From positions 40,452,204 to 40,516,203 of the forward strand of contig QVOM02000042.1 in NCBI GenBank assembly GCA_003586115.2: a stretch of DNA of 64,000 nt. The letters are read 5' to 3'. Numbering within the stretch: the first letter of the stretch is position 1; each line of letters begins with the position of its first letter. Below are positions 14,001-29,000 of the stretch, in pieces. The notes under the pieces are model-generated. The model did not search any database. It had not been told where the DNA came from and saw nothing but the letters and a program-made list of their open reading frames with translations. The translations under genes and the position numbers were made by a program. Source of the stretch: Salvator merianae (lineage: Eukaryota > Chordata > Lepidosauria > Squamata > Teiidae).

Positions 14001-17000
14001 TCATGATGAACTGAAGCTCAACAGCAGCAAACTGCTAGAAAATCCTCTCTGGGGCAGCTAGGTACAGCTGGGGAACAGATAAGCACCATAGAAAGTGCAC
14101 AGGAGATTCCCTACTCTCCACTGCCAATATTTTTTCGTTTGTGCTGATGCCCTTGAATCTTAAAATAATAGTGGACCAGAAATAATAGTGAACGCCACAC
14201 AGTGGATAGCAAGTGAGTTCCCTGAACAGTTTCCACAGCACTTACCTGCTCTCTACTCATATCTAGGTGCTACAGAAAGGCCAGACTTGTTAAGACCTAG
14301 CAGGTCTGGGCTTTTCTATGCAGTTTGCTTCTGCCAAACATTTGCTCAGCACAAACTATTCCACAGCCTAGGGACTATCACTAAGAAGGCCCTTTCAATT
14401 TGTCAAGCAATTGTTTTCTTTATTTCCTATTTTTTATTTGCCCAAAGGGTATCCCTGAACTTTACTAGGATCTAAAAGATGAATAGCATCTCCCATCCAC
14501 AATGTGGCTCCCAATGAAAAATAATGTTGGACTTAGCATGATTAGTTCTTCTGGAAGACGGAGGTGAGAAATGTAGGAACGTTGGATGTGGTGCCTACTT
14601 TGCCTTGGACAAGTGACAAAAGGCACTGTTACTCTTGAAAATCCAAGCATGAGAGATTATCTCCAGCTCCTCTAGACTGGTGCCTAAACTGTACTCCAGA
14701 GTATACCAGGCATGTTGGTATTCAAAGTACGTGCCCCAGGGGCCCATAAAAAGCTTTAAGAAAGTGGTGAGTACTGAGTAACAAGAATTAACATGCAAGA
14801 GCTAAATGAAAGAAGTGAGTCTCAGCACTGTAACACAGCACTAAGATCTACTTGATACCAATAAACTGAGATGGGACTGCATTTCCCACCTCTGTCTTCC
14901 TGAAGAACTGAACATGGTAAGTCCAATGTTTTATTCTCAGAAGATGAAGGGTGCGAAATGCAAGAATGTTGGGATTTCCTCAAGCTATCTGACTGCTGAG
15001 GAGAAGGGCAAAGAATCACACATCTATCACTTGCCGCAATGCACTCTGCCAAAAGCAGTCTGAACAGACCTACAGACATCCAAATTATAACAACAAGAGA
15101 GGTGGAAAGGATTTTCCATGCCCTCTATGGAGACATCAGCTGCTGGCACAGTGGTAATGCTCTGGTTGAATCAGCAAACTCTCTAGAATAAGGATTAGAG
15201 CCTGAAGCATGATATGCATCAATAAAAGCAGGCTTTTATCCAGCCTGCTAAGAGACAGGCTGATGCTCTGAGCACCAGGTTTTGGGAAGAAGACTTGCAG
15301 AACGTTTCTGTTCACCTTGACTACTCTTCTGACATTTAGAGTATGCCAGAGTTTTTCAAACTGGTGTCTGAACTTGGAACAAAAATATGATGCATTTGTT
15401 TATTTTGAGGAAAAAACAAAGATCACATTTAGGATTCAGCTTGTAGAAATTGTCACAGTTATACAGTGCAGTGTGATTGAACAGTAGGCAAGGGCTACTG
15501 AAAGTGCAACCAAGTCTGAAGTATGTCAAGCAGAGGTGATTGATACAGAAAGTGCTTTTGAAAGTGCTCTAGGGTAAAATGTTCTAATTGACTCAAACAG
15601 GTGTTAAGTAACAGCTTTCAAGATTGCATTAAGACTCTAGGAGAGGTATCAGTGGACAACCTATGGAGAACTGTTTCTCAGTCCCTTAATGAAGTATATC
15701 ACAAATAGACACAAGGCAATGGGAATAGATCCAAACAACAGAAAAGCCTGAAATTGGCTTGTGAATGTGTTTAATCTTGAGGCTAGAATCTAAATGGTTC
15801 TGTAGAAAGTCCAGAATCTGTAGAACAGATGCCTAAAAGGGATTAACCCCCTTGGGTTGTCTGTACCTATAAAATGCCCTTCAGGTTTGTTTCATTATTG
15901 ATTGATTGATTTAACTTCTTTATTCTCCTTCACAATAGTCTCAGCATGGTGTACAAAATAAAAGCCATAAAACCAACTAATCAAATGCAACAATTCAAAT
16001 CAAAGTCTAGCATAAAGGTGATGGCTAAAGAAAATAAATCAGAGATGAAGAATCAATAACAAATCTTGTTAGCTCCTAAAAGTTTGGATGAACAAGTGTA
16101 TTTTCACCAGGCATCTAAAGGAAACAAAAGGAATGCCTGCTGAATCTCACTTGGCAGGCTGTTCCATAAAAGGGGTGCTACTACAGAAAAGGTCCTATTT
16201 CTAGCTATTATTCCACAAACCTCCTCAAGGGACATTGTAGCAAGCAGGGCTTGCCCCGAAGATCTTAAGATGATATTAATGACAGACTTAGTGAAACTTA
16301 GATCTAAAAGCTTCTTCCTCTGAGTCTTCATGCTATCAGCTGCAGTCAACCCAGGCCTGGATGCAGAATCACCTCTTGGTGGTGCAAGTCTGGTCTGTGA
16401 GGAATACATTTTCAGGCACAATTCTACAAGTAGACGTTGGCCCTTGAAAGGCCTGGATGAAACTGTGGCACGTGCACTGTTGTCAACACCGCAATATTGT
16501 TGACACAGTGCTCACCTTGCTTAGAAAGAGGTACACTGCAATGTCCTTGCAAGAAGGTACATTGTGTCAAGGGCTACCTCAGCATAGTGCAATAACCTTT
16601 TGAATGCCTGTTAGGAGAAATCAAGATTGCTGCCTGAGGGAGCTAAGCCCAAGTACTTAATCAGTCCAGCAAGCGGCACTCTAGAGAAGAGGGACATGTT
16701 AGCAGCATTATGAAGAGCCACTGAATCAAACTGAAAATTTCTCTTCAGAGTGGTCTTCACCTTACAATCTTTGTGATCCTGAAAAGACATGTCTCCTGGA
16801 CATAGCATGGTCAAATCAGAGACCATACAGTTACGACTGTAGTATGTTGTTATTTTTAGTATGTTCATTTTGTATTTTGTTGCTATTGCTGTTATCCATC
16901 CTGAGACCTTCTGGTATAGGGTGAGATAAAAATGCAAATAAATGAATACATTTATATGGTCTTTTTTATTTAAAATAACAGTGCCTGAAAGAGGGGAGGG

Positions 17001-20000
17001 GAAGCTGTCTTGGGAATAAGAGCCACCTTTCAGCCTTTGGCTGGGACTAAAATGAGATCACCAGCCTCTGAGGTCATTTCAGCATTAGGCTCCGGTTGCT
17101 CCTGATATTGAATATAGATAATACCTTTGGTTCTAAGGTCAGAGAAGCCTTCACTTCAAACAGCCTCGGGGATTAGCAGATGGGGTAGATCTGCCCTTGG
17201 TGGGTTTCCTGCATTCAGCTTCCTCAATGGAAGGGGCTAAATTAGCATGCACTCTTAGGAAGAGAGGGAGTGATCGTCAACAGAAGAGAGTGAGAACTGG
17301 GTGCTGCAGAGGGACTGACTGTGAGATCTGCTACTGATGTCTGTGAGGCTCCTGGTTCTAGAATGGGAGTGATGGGATCCATCATGCGAGGATGGGTTGC
17401 TACATTTACGATGTAAATAACGGGACACTGAAACTCCTTCAACAGGTTCACAGCAATTTGCACAGGTCTCTCATCTGTCTTTAGAAGGACGATGCTGGCT
17501 GGAGGTACCACCCCTATTCTTGAAACAGCAATGGTGGCTGGAGGCTCTCTTGAAGGAGGAGGCCCCTAGATGAGAGGAAGCCCTCCAGTGCTTGTGTTTA
17601 TGCCAGGCACTCTTAGTGATTTCTTTGTAACACACTAACATGCCTTCTAAAAGCAACCTGCAGCTGCAGGCCCAGGTCATCCTCACAAAGGGTTGGAGCA
17701 TGCTGGGCTCAGTAGCTCTCCTGGCAGGCTGGATTGGCTGCTGAGAAGCAGTGGATTGCTCTGGGGCCATGTTGTCCTTTGCCTCCAAGGATTCTTTCTT
17801 TCGCTTTGTGCCTGTGGCACACACCTTGTCAGAAGCAGATTTGCCTCATGGTATGGTTTTATTAGCTGAGGATGACATGACGGTGGGCATTAAAACTGGG
17901 TCAGGGAAAATGACAGATGATGCTGTTGGCGACAACTGAAGAGAGCCTTGTAGCCCTGATGAATAAATATCTCCTTCTCACCTAAAAGCTCTGAGAAGCC
18001 CATTTAAAGTGCTGTGTTCCTTAGTACTTGAGGGGTGAATAAACAGCTTAATGATCTGGAGTGGAAGACAGATCTTCCCAGCCCTGTGAGTCTGAGGATT
18101 AACAGTTCCTCCCTTACTAATTCCCTCACCATCAGTAAACAGGCTCTGGGATCCCTGCCATGACAGACAGGGTGGAAGCTATCAATAACTACAGATGAAA
18201 GATAAGACAAAAATCAGATCGCCTAAAGAAGACTGTTCTGAGATGAAGCGATAGAGGGACTGGGGATGCTCTTCTGTGCTTCACTTTTATAGAACAAGAG
18301 TGCCCTCTGCCACTTGCCTGAGGCGAAGCAGGAGCCATACCAGAGTTCCTGCATTTCTTACCCTCCATGTTCTGACAACAAGATCACAGAAAAGTCTGAT
18401 CTGGAATTAAAATGTCAGCAAAATTTGCACAGCAACACCTTCAACAAAATCTATGTAATACAGATTCACAAGTGATGTACCAAGGAAAACTGGATATGCC
18501 ATTATTCACAATTTCGGTCCTTGCATATTGACGGGACACCTTGCATATTGTGGATTGGTGAGGGACCAACCTTAATGTTTAGCATTTTTATGTCTTCTGC
18601 CACTATCCTAGATGTATTTTTAAAGAGTTTACTCTTTCTGAGGTTATGCAACAAGGTGGAAGATGTTAAAAGTGCTGAGAAATACAAAAAAGCTTTTGGA
18701 AGCTATTAATAATGATAAAAATCAAGGACATAGTTTATGGTTGTTCATTGATAACATGGTTTTATACAGTACTGTTTTGGTTTATGAGCTGTTGGGAAGA
18801 TGGACCTGTAAGTCATGTAATGTGAACTGCCAAAATGCTGCTATAAATTGCTAGGGTGTACTATGTTACAAGTTTCTCAAATATACAATATTCTCTCCTG
18901 CCAATTAAAAATCAGGAGAGATACTACAGTACTTCTAGTATTCTGTTTTTAGGGCAATATGAATTTTTAACAGCTCTGTATTTCTTATGATTTTCCTGCC
19001 TAGTTTTCCTTCCCTAGAGCATCTTTTTACCAGTAATTTTCTGAGGTAAAATCCCAGCTTCATGGAAATTGTTTTTGAGATTAAGTCTTTAAACATACAA
19101 AGCTCTTGGGGGGGGGGGTTACTTTTGGGTTTCCAATATTTCAACTATCTATTTTTCTGCTCAAATCTTCTCCTTGCTCCTCCCATTCAGGATGTTAAAG
19201 CAATTGTCAGTAGGAAAGTTTAAATTTCTTGATTGACAAGTATGGTCATAACAGTGTTTAAGTTTTTAAAAATAAGCAGGCAATGCAGAGAGAGAGAAAT
19301 ACATCAGAACTGTGATGAGAAAGGGGAGCACTTTAACCTTTGGCCTTGGCACCAGTTTCCTTTCAAACTGGACTATTACATTAATGCCTGAGAAAGGCTC
19401 CCATCTGACACAACCCCGAATAGGTTTGAAACTGCTCTTAGGCAGGCCATAATTTTGATGAACTCTGCTTACTAGCAGGAAAAAAAAATCAACCACATAA
19501 GGAGCAGAGATGCAACAAGTAACCTATTCTTTGCATAGACCACTAATTAACACTGTATCCAAATCTGAAGGCATTATCACTGAACAATGGTTACAGCCCT
19601 CTTGCGATAAGAAGAGATTTTGAAATAGTTTCTTTTGGAGTTTGTTTAGAATACTGACACTAATACTGGATATCTTTTCCTTTTCTCTTTGTACCAAAAT
19701 CTTTCAAACCTTTGGTTACTATTTTGCTCCCCACTTCCTCTCCTTCCAGCTCCTACTCAAATTTGCTCTGGCTTCTGAGCTTGCCTATTGCATTTGTTAT
19801 GTGATCCCTTAGCACCAGAGGGATCTCTTGCAGACTTCATCTTATTCATGGTTCCTTGGCTCTGGACAGATGCTTTGGCTTCTTTCTGCTTTCCCAGACT
19901 TCATGCTGAAATGACCATATAGATTTGTGTCTCTGATCTGAGAGCTATACTTGAAAAAATCCCATGCCCAAGGATGACAATTATACAAAAAGACAAACTA

Positions 20001-23000
20001 TAAACATATTTATGCGTACAATTATTCAAACAAGTTGTTATTTTAAGAAAAGCTGTTGTTTCAAGCAAGGCAACTCTCAATGACAGAAATAGTCTAAATG
20101 TTTGTGGAAAGTTACCTGTGGTTTGTTAAGTTCTATGGCTATGTCCTGAAGATTTACATCTAGATCTAGTTTTGGAGCAGAAAAGTCAACATCTGATCGT
20201 GGATTCATACGAAGTTTGGCTTTGGCTGAAACTGGACGAAATACTGAAAATGGAATTTTAGAATAAGTTAGTCAAGAGAAAGAAGGAAATCATTGTTTTG
20301 AGGTGAATACTCTCCTTCTTGACTATTCTGAAAGAAGAAAGCAAAACTTATCATTTTCTAGGTCCTAGATCTTCACAACCAGTTCCCCGACAACAGACAG
20401 GGCTACATTATGCCTGTTAATTAGGGATGAGGAAAACATTTCTACAATGTCTTGACCTTGAAACACAATGTTCTGGCCATTTCAAATTTGAAACAAAAAA
20501 TACCCCTTTAAAATAAGGAAATGTTTCAAATTTGAAACAATGCTCTACTCCACTGAAAAGGATTGACTGTTCCAAATGTTTCATGGACTACTTTCACTTT
20601 TGAAATAATTGGGTCTTCTTTGCATGTTTTATATGGGATGTTGCAGTTGATTTGGTGTGTGTGTGTGCTTGGTTAGCTAATATTTAAATGCACTGTTTTA
20701 CTATTGGCAGGGGCAGTCAGGAGGAGTTAAGCCTAAAAGAGAAAAAAATAAAGTTGTATTTGAGTCAGATGAGGCCAGCTAGCTTGAAAACAAATGTTTA
20801 TCATCCACCAACCAGCCTGGACAAGTAAGCCACTTTTCCAACATTTTTGAGCTAGCTCCCACTAAAAGGAGGTAGGTGGCAGAGGTGGATGCTCCAACCT
20901 TTCACCCAAGCTGGATACCCAAAGTTCTTCAACTTGAGTGAAAAGTGTGAGGGACCCACCCCTATCAGCTTTCCTAATCTGAGGCCCTAGCTCAACAAAA
21001 CTTGGTAAACTGGCCTGTCTGTTCAGGATGCTTTGAGAATAAAAACATGTTTCTGAGCTAGGACCTCCAAAACAGGGTGGATGCTGAGGGTTTATTTTTA
21101 ATGATTTTTTTTTTGAACATTAAAAAACTTTAACCTCTTCTAGAATGCATTCTTAAGTTATGAATACTTATTTCTCAATCTATTTTAAAAACAAAACAGA
21201 AACTGAAGAAGGTATAAAGGTTTGTCACCGGTTAGTCAGTTTTTCAAATAACCCTCTCAAAACAAAGAGAAAAGTATTTGAATACTGGGAGAATGTAGGC
21301 TATTATCAGAAGTAGGCAGATTGTAAAACTTCCTATAAAGCAGATTCCCAGAGCATGTCTTCATTATTAAGTGTCTAACAAACTGTGGCCCTTTTCTATA
21401 ACGTTCACCATTTTTGCTAGTGGTATAATTTTGCACTTGACATAAATTGATCTGAGGTGAGGGAAGGAAAGTCTGAGGAGGCACTAACCTCATGCAGGCC
21501 AACCCTGGTAGATTTTTACACTCCAGTGAGTTCACACAGAAGCCTACAGGGAGGCTTTCTGACAAGTAAGAGTCAAATTCAGAGTGCCACTGCCTGTTCT
21601 GCACTGAAAATCACTATTTCCTCTGACTTCTTGCTACCAGGGCTTTTCTGACTGTGAGATCACAACCTTTAGCAAGTGTCCTTCTCCACCTCTCCCTGCA
21701 CTTAGAAGGGAAGTGAGTTCTGTGTTCTGGGTGTCTCTGCTTCTGTACACAATATGCAACTTTCCAGAATTCTATTGGGACGTGGGATATGAGAGGTTCT
21801 GGGTTCTTAGAACTAAGTTTGTACAAGTTTGGCATGACAATTTGTATGGCCAGAATTGGTCTTGCAATCATTTTATAGGTAAATCTGTTCTTTGGTCTAA
21901 CCTACCCTCATTTTTCAATTTAGCATGCAATTTAAGGAGAATTTTGCTACTGTTCTGGGACTCAGAAAATTTTGCTGAATATTGCAGAAGATCTCAAGAA
22001 TTCTCCATAGATTCCAATCTACTACTGCCTACCTCTAGGTTAAATCCTGCCAAAAAGAAAGGATTTAACTATGAAAGTTCTTTCTCACTCCTTCAATACA
22101 TGTACAAACAGCAAAACCCTTTTCTCCAAGAAAAAAAAAGTTCTAGGTTCCATGAAGCTATAGGTTCTGTGAATCTATAGAATCACAGAATCATCATGCA
22201 GGTTCTGACATAATTAAGAACTTACCAAAAGTGTAGCCTTCTGGAATACTGTTCATGGTTGCAACTCCATATTTTAAGTTATTCTTTTGGGATAGAAAAT
22301 TAATAAAACATGAAATTTTGGAAACACGTGCTGATTTTAGAATATATATGTACCAAATAATTTATAAAATGTATAAGTAATCATCTTCAAAATACAGTAA
22401 TCTTCAGGAAAATCTTTCTAATTGTATACTTCTAAGGTGACAGTAATTCTTATCTTTCTATACTCAGGTTGGAGTGGTGCCTCACAACATTTACTACATA
22501 AAATTAACCCTTATCAGTATGGGTTAGATGAATAATTATCTAGTACAATTTTAGCACATCCCCAGACAAAAATTCCTTCAAAACATGAGGCTAGTACTAA
22601 GCATGAAACTGGTATAAAGTTTAAACAAGTGGGAAATAAAGCATATTCATTGTACACAAATTGCATAATTTTTCAACCCTACTGATAAGACTTAAAATAC
22701 AAAAAACCCCAAGCTTATGCCTTGTGCAACTTTAACACTTTTGTTAACTACAGATTTTTTAAAAATCTACCAAATTGCAAATAAAGAGCTGCAAAAACTT
22801 GGGAATATGATTATAGACAACGTATCAGCATGTTTTGAAATGAAAATATTATGACAGAGAATAGTATTATTTCCATCATGGATAAATTCAAATTAAAATT
22901 AGATCCTGGATTAATTTCAGGTACTCATCCCTTAAACACAGAAGAAAAAAGAAAATACATGTTTCATTTATACACACCTATTATATCTTAGAGGCTAAAA

Positions 23001-26000
23001 TATGATAATTCATGGAAAAATTATTTCCCAGACTATAATGACATAAGAGCTAACATGAAACACCTTGAATGCAGAGCTGATTCTTAATTTTCATTTGGAA
23101 AAATATCTGGGTCATTCAGATTCAATGATGTTAGATTTTAGGCCTAATAATCATATTCAAATGTTATTTCTCCTGCTCTAAAGAAATGATTTCTGGATTG
23201 CGTAAGGATGCTGGGCTCAGTGCCATATAAAAACATAGCCTACATACAAAATCTAGTTACTTATTCATATTTCCTTTCCTTTCCTGATTTAATGTCTGTT
23301 TCAATCTACACAGAAAATTCCAACATGCATATTCATATTAATAAAATTACTGAACGCATGGGCTGGAGAGCTTTAGGACACAGGGGGCGTTTCCGCACTT
23401 ACCATGTTAGAACAGAATAATTAGTCTGTTCTAACATGGTAATTTACCGCGCAGCATGGACACCGTCTGCGTTGTGTAGCCCTAGTGACATACCATGAAC
23501 CAGGCTACTGGTAGCTGTGCCCGATCCTTACCATGGCAGTGGCCAGGAAGCATTCAGCTGCTGCCATGGCAACTGGAAGGGCTGCACAGGTGCGATCAAG
23601 TAACTGCTTAGGTGCGATTGCACCAGCCTGGTCACTATGCCGCCAAGCAGGTGCAAATGCACCTTATCGGGAGGTGACTGTCACCTCCTGGTAAGGCTGT
23701 GGAGCACAAATTAGCGCTCCACAACTAGGAGTGATCAGGAGCAGCTGTAGCCTGCTCCTGGCTGCTTGGACCTCTGCCAAGTGTAAAAAGCACTTGGCTA
23801 GCACGCATCCCTGACACTTGCTAGCAAAAGTGCTAACAGGCTGAGGTTTAACCTCTTTCTATGTCCAGGATCTAGAAAAGGTACTGAACCTAGGGATTCA
23901 ATAAAGGCTGTATAGTACTTATGTTTGGTCCCCAGTTCCAAACAGAGTAAGCCCAGAATGTTAGCTGTAACTGTAAAGTTCTCGGAAAGTTAAACAGTAG
24001 TAGAGATAGCCCCTTCCCACCTTGACCTACATATGCAGTGTAGCACTCCTGAAGGTTGGCTGCAGAACTCCAGGAGACAGGATGCACTGACACTTCCGCA
24101 CTATAAGTATTAGTCATCCACCATGTGCAGAAGTACTAATCTCCCCAAATGCTGCAGCTGAGGACCTATACTGATGTAGTCTAAATTGCATTGAAAATGC
24201 CAATGGAATTTTCTAGGTTGCTACCCTACAGATCTCTTGCAGTGATGTGACTGATAAAAAGGAGGTTTTAGTTCTGTGGATCCGGCTGAATGATCTCTGA
24301 CATTGTCTAGAACAAGAGAGTCCCATGTCCTGTAAGACATTGCCATGGAGGCCCTTAGTCACCCAGCCAGGAACTGTATAGACAAATTTTAGACCTGTTT
24401 TTAATTATTTCCATAGGTTTTTTTTTAACTTAAAACACATTTCAGACCTGTCTTAAACTATTTTTAATTATTTCTATTGTATGTTATTCAATATAATAGA
24501 TTTTAACAAATTTAGGGGGGGTTGGTCTGGTTTTTGTTTTATGTTAACTGCTTCAGGATCTTAAGATGGGAAGCTATACAGAAATATTTTAAATAAACAA
24601 ATAGTTTCATAAAGTGATAAAAGATGAACAGGGAGTTCATGTCCTATTTCCCCAATTATTTAGATAACAAATCTTAAGGACCCATTTTACATTTAAGGAG
24701 TGCCATTGCTTCTGTAGCCAGTGCTTTGGCTTTGGACAGAATGAGAGAATCATTTTCTGCTCTCTAGGGAAAGCTATATCCAGTTTAGGACAGAAGACAG
24801 GAGCTGTTCTAAGGATCGCAGAATCAGGGATGTACAAATACAAGTGAGGCATTAAGGAAACCTACAATTCACAGGAAGCATTTCCATGTTACCTGTCTTA
24901 GAAAGTACTTAAATTGCATGTGTAGCCTCAAGGAAGTTCTGGATATCAGGTCAATGACTGATGCTAGTATTAAAATCTGCATTCCAATAACAATGTGCTT
25001 CAGCCCTATCTCTAGTCTTTTATGTAGAAAGTTGGCAGTCAAAGCATGAAAGTCCAAACTGGAACAGATGACCTTGCTTCTGCCTCATGTGGCAAAAGCC
25101 CACCACATGGCTGCCTAGACCCTGAGAAATTGCTTCTCATTCATCTGACTGAAGTCTTGAGCTGGCAGGTTCCACTCTCTCCCTGGAAGTAACTATCTTC
25201 TCAAGTTATATGCCTCCACATTGACCATCACCTGAATAACTACAGTTAGCAGGTAGAGCAGGTGAATATCTGGCACCAGAAGGAGAAGGACAATAGGTTC
25301 AGTACGGAATGAATGCCCTCATTTTGTGTATGCGACCTTTGACTGTTTTATTCTGTAGAACTAGTAATCCTGAACTGGTTCAGATAACATCTAATACAGT
25401 ACCCACTTATAGCGCCATCTAGCACAGCAAGAAACATTTGCTGGCATTTTGTTTTCATGAACTTCTTCATTACCTTCAGTTTTGCAGAGTACCGACTATG
25501 GCAGCAGACCACCTGATCTGTGGTATTATAGAAGAGGTATTAACAAGCCTTCTCCCAAACCATATATTTATTGGAAAGCAGAGTGTTGCAAGTTCAATTC
25601 CTGATATCGCTTCCGAAGGAAAGAACAAAATATTTCTCTGTCTCTCAAGAAAACTGCATGAATATGTTCATCTTAGTGAGGAAGTTAGTTTATCTTGAAG
25701 CATCTTATTGACAAAGATGCTATATCTTGACAAAGGCCTTGAGCTGTTCATCAAGTTAAAATAGATTTTTGGCCAATAAAAAATAATTAACCTCTTATAA
25801 AAAGAACCAGAAGGCAGCAAAAATATAGATCGTAGGTCAATTTGAGAAATATTACAATTCAAGAGTTGACTTAGGGACAAAATCGCTGAGCTTGTAGTGC
25901 TCCAGCAATTCAGAGTTAGTTTGTTACATTCAACAAAAATAGTGACCTTGTTAACATACAAGGAATATTGTTAATTTACAACTTCCAACATTGCTGTTTG

Positions 26001-29000
26001 GAAAGTAGCATGAAACTTCAGTTAAATTAGTTCTAACAGAGGGAATATGAGTCATTAGGTTCTTAGTTATTTGTTTCCACATGTTGAGTATTCAATTCCT
26101 TCATGAATACCATAATTATCTCCTTTAAGTTCTCGAGCTTGTTATTAATTTGGAGGAGTTCATCAGAGAAACTGACCATGGTCTCAGCTGTTAAAAAAGT
26201 CTGTTAAGATAATGCAGGTAGGACGTTTTTATTCCATAGACCATCTGCACCTTAAGTTTGAATTTGAGAGGACTTCACCATAAATAAAGACAGTGAAGAC
26301 AAACCTTCATGATCTTGAGATGAGTCTTGTTCTAAAAAGGATTCCAAAGAATCCTCATTAAATATAGCCAATCTATTATTAGTGGGGAAAGCCGACATTA
26401 TAGAAGAAAACTAATGTTCATTTAGGAATACATCCATTTTAAGTTGTTTCCCAGACTTGAAGTCAGTCTGCTCTGGAGAATTGCACTGCCATTTTTAGAG
26501 TCCATATTTCAAAAGTTCGAAAGCCTCCACAGTTCTTTATTTCTTATCTTCCTTTAATCCAAACTGTAACAGCAACATTAAATAAAAGGTAATAAGGAAT
26601 GAAATACAAAGACCAATTAATTATAACCTTAAGGGAAAGTTCTGATACCATGCTACTAGAGGAGAGCTGTTTTTTCCCCTAAATATGTTAATATAGCTCA
26701 CCTGGAGTCAGCCTTAACTTAATGTTACCATACAATAACACTCTGAAGTAGCATAATCTTGGTAGGGCTTACTTTTAAAAATGACAACAGTGTTAATAGA
26801 TTAGACAGAATATAATTTAAAGTAGATTTCAATTTCAATAGGATCTACAAAAATGTTACCTTTATTGAGTAAAATTTAACTTCAGGAATAAATTATAACT
26901 CACCAAAGCGTCTTTAAAACCACTTCGATAAAACATTTCAGACTTCACATTCCAATATGCAAAAAAGTTGTCCAATCTAAGAAGCTGAAATAAATGTTCA
27001 GTAAAATCAAGTTAATTGCAGTTTTCTGGTACTTTATAACTAATATACATTATTAAATAGAAATATTCTATATCTATATACTTTTTAGAAGCAGAGACTT
27101 CATCATGCAAGATTTGAAAGTTATGGATACAACTAATATAAATGTCCCATCTTGTTTAAACACATATTTTTATAATTTCCAGCTCAGATTTAAAGTACAT
27201 TTAATTAAAAGTAAATCCTATCAAGAATCAGTGAAATAAACAGTAATAATCTAAATCTTATGGTTGAGTTATGGACCTATTTTTCTTCCACCCAGAATAT
27301 GTCACATTGTTTTGATCAGTTTTTATTACTATATCAGATTTAAGATACAGAAAGTAGTATCTAACACAAGTTAGCTGTCATTTACAAACTGTAATCACTT
27401 TTTCATTATGAAAAAAGCAGAACTTATTTTGATGGACTTGGAGGTTTAAACTGTTCTCTATAATTCTTTTGTAGATCCCACTGTTAAAAACCAAGAATGG
27501 AAGACTCTATATATTTCCCTCTGCATACTTTAGCTTTTTTCATCTGTATTGCCTCTATACATTCCTGTCTGCAGGTCCCTATTTTAAGATTGTGTATTAC
27601 ATTTTCTCAGAAATCTCTGTTTTGCTCTCAACTTAAAACTCTGATCTTTCAAATTATATTACGCAGAGAACTTTTATGTGTACATTAGGCCTACGACTTA
27701 GGAGTTTTTCTGTCAGCTTTGGAGATGACAGCACTTAAAATAGTTGTCTTTACAATTCTCTACAATACATGGAGCATTAAAATATTTGGAGAAGGCTATA
27801 GCTATATCCTGAAGGGCTGTAGAGGGGAAGGACCTTTAGAATGAAACAAGAATAATAATAAAAGTCTGTTTGTGTTAACATTGAGTTCAGAAAGTAAATG
27901 TGCTTTAAATTGTGAAAGCTCAGATCGATGGTAAAATGACAGCAGCCAAAATGATGCTTAACTGCCATTTATCTCTATTAAACAAAGCTTTGGGCATGGG
28001 ACTGAGAAAATAGTGTTTCAACGCAGCCATGAAAAAAACATGCTGCCAGATCATACATAAAAATGCTATTCATCAGAAGATCTCTCTGTATCTGAAGTAA
28101 CAAGAGGCAAGTTCAAAACGACAGCTTCTGATGGTTAAATACAACTTTTGTCACTATCGTTCATTTTGTCAGAGGATGTTAGTGTAAAGAACCTCAGAAT
28201 AATCAGTAACTAAACTAATATTCTGAAGGAGAATGGTGATAGATAGGTATGATGGTAAACAAAAATGGAATTAGATAATCCAAGTGATTAAAGGTATTAT
28301 TAGTAATACTAATAAAACAGTCACTGTCATGATTCTCCATATCTTTAGAGTTTTTCACAATTGTAATGGTATATCTGCATTTTATTTCACTTAAATCTTT
28401 CACATCAATTCCACTCATTCATACGCATATACATTTGCTATCTGTCAATAATACCTCATATGTGTGATGTGGATGCTAACCTACAAATGTTTATGGCTTA
28501 ATGTACTATTGTTGCAATGAATTACCACAGCTATCCTTCTAGAAATAATCCGACAGATCACTTACCACATGTGAAATGTCTATTCAAACTAAGATGGTAT
28601 TACCAAAGGTGGTTTCATATGTTCAGACATGATGTAAGTTATGTAATCTTTCCCACAAAAAGTTACTGAACACATGAGATGTTATGGATTCCAAATAGCA
28701 ATGACATGCAAATCAAAACCTGTGATACATCTACCCACCTCCACTGTAGACATGTCACTATATTTGGCCTATGATTTCTTGACAGCTACATGGGAAATGC
28801 AAACTGTTGTTCATAATGTAAAAAAGCAACAGTGTAAAGCCAGGACTTTTTTCCCTCTTTTTTATTTTCCACATCAATTCCTCCTTAAACTTAATCTGAA
28901 AGAAATGCATACCTAAAAAAAGAATGATTACTTTTCAAGTCCATGAGGACACCAATGTAATATGGAAAGATATTAAAAGCAAGTGAAGATCATTCATAAA

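Larger units (their letters stand above)
13679..20115. other. VPS13A intron 11 (6.4 kb) with LINE tails, otherwise unassigned
   Basis: Recognised: an L2-like LINE 3' end (15893-16430, minus) and a separate LINE tail in plus orientation (about 16875-16950). 17000-18350 is relatively GC-rich and has two minus-strand open frames (89 and 117 codons) with no recognisable domain; it looks like an old repeat. A G9 homopolymer lies near 19109. Nothing else supported. Confidence 0.6.

Noticed and set aside
17471..17824. 117-codon minus-strand open frame rich in Ser, Lys and His
   Set aside because: No recognisable domain, no splice context with VPS13A, and it sits in sequence that looks like an old repeat. 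Not supported as a gene.
21713..22180. 155-codon plus-strand open frame
   Set aside because: Length alone is not evidence; composition is that of AT-rich intron, and no family is recognised.
23384..23842. Repeated hairpins considered as a CRISPR-like or terminator structure
   Set aside because: The genome is vertebrate and the hairpins recur in other transposon copies; no regularly spaced repeats.
25588..25602. tRNA B-box-like agttcaattcctg
   Set aside because: No A box or clover-leaf at the right distance; not a tRNA or clear tRNA-SINE.
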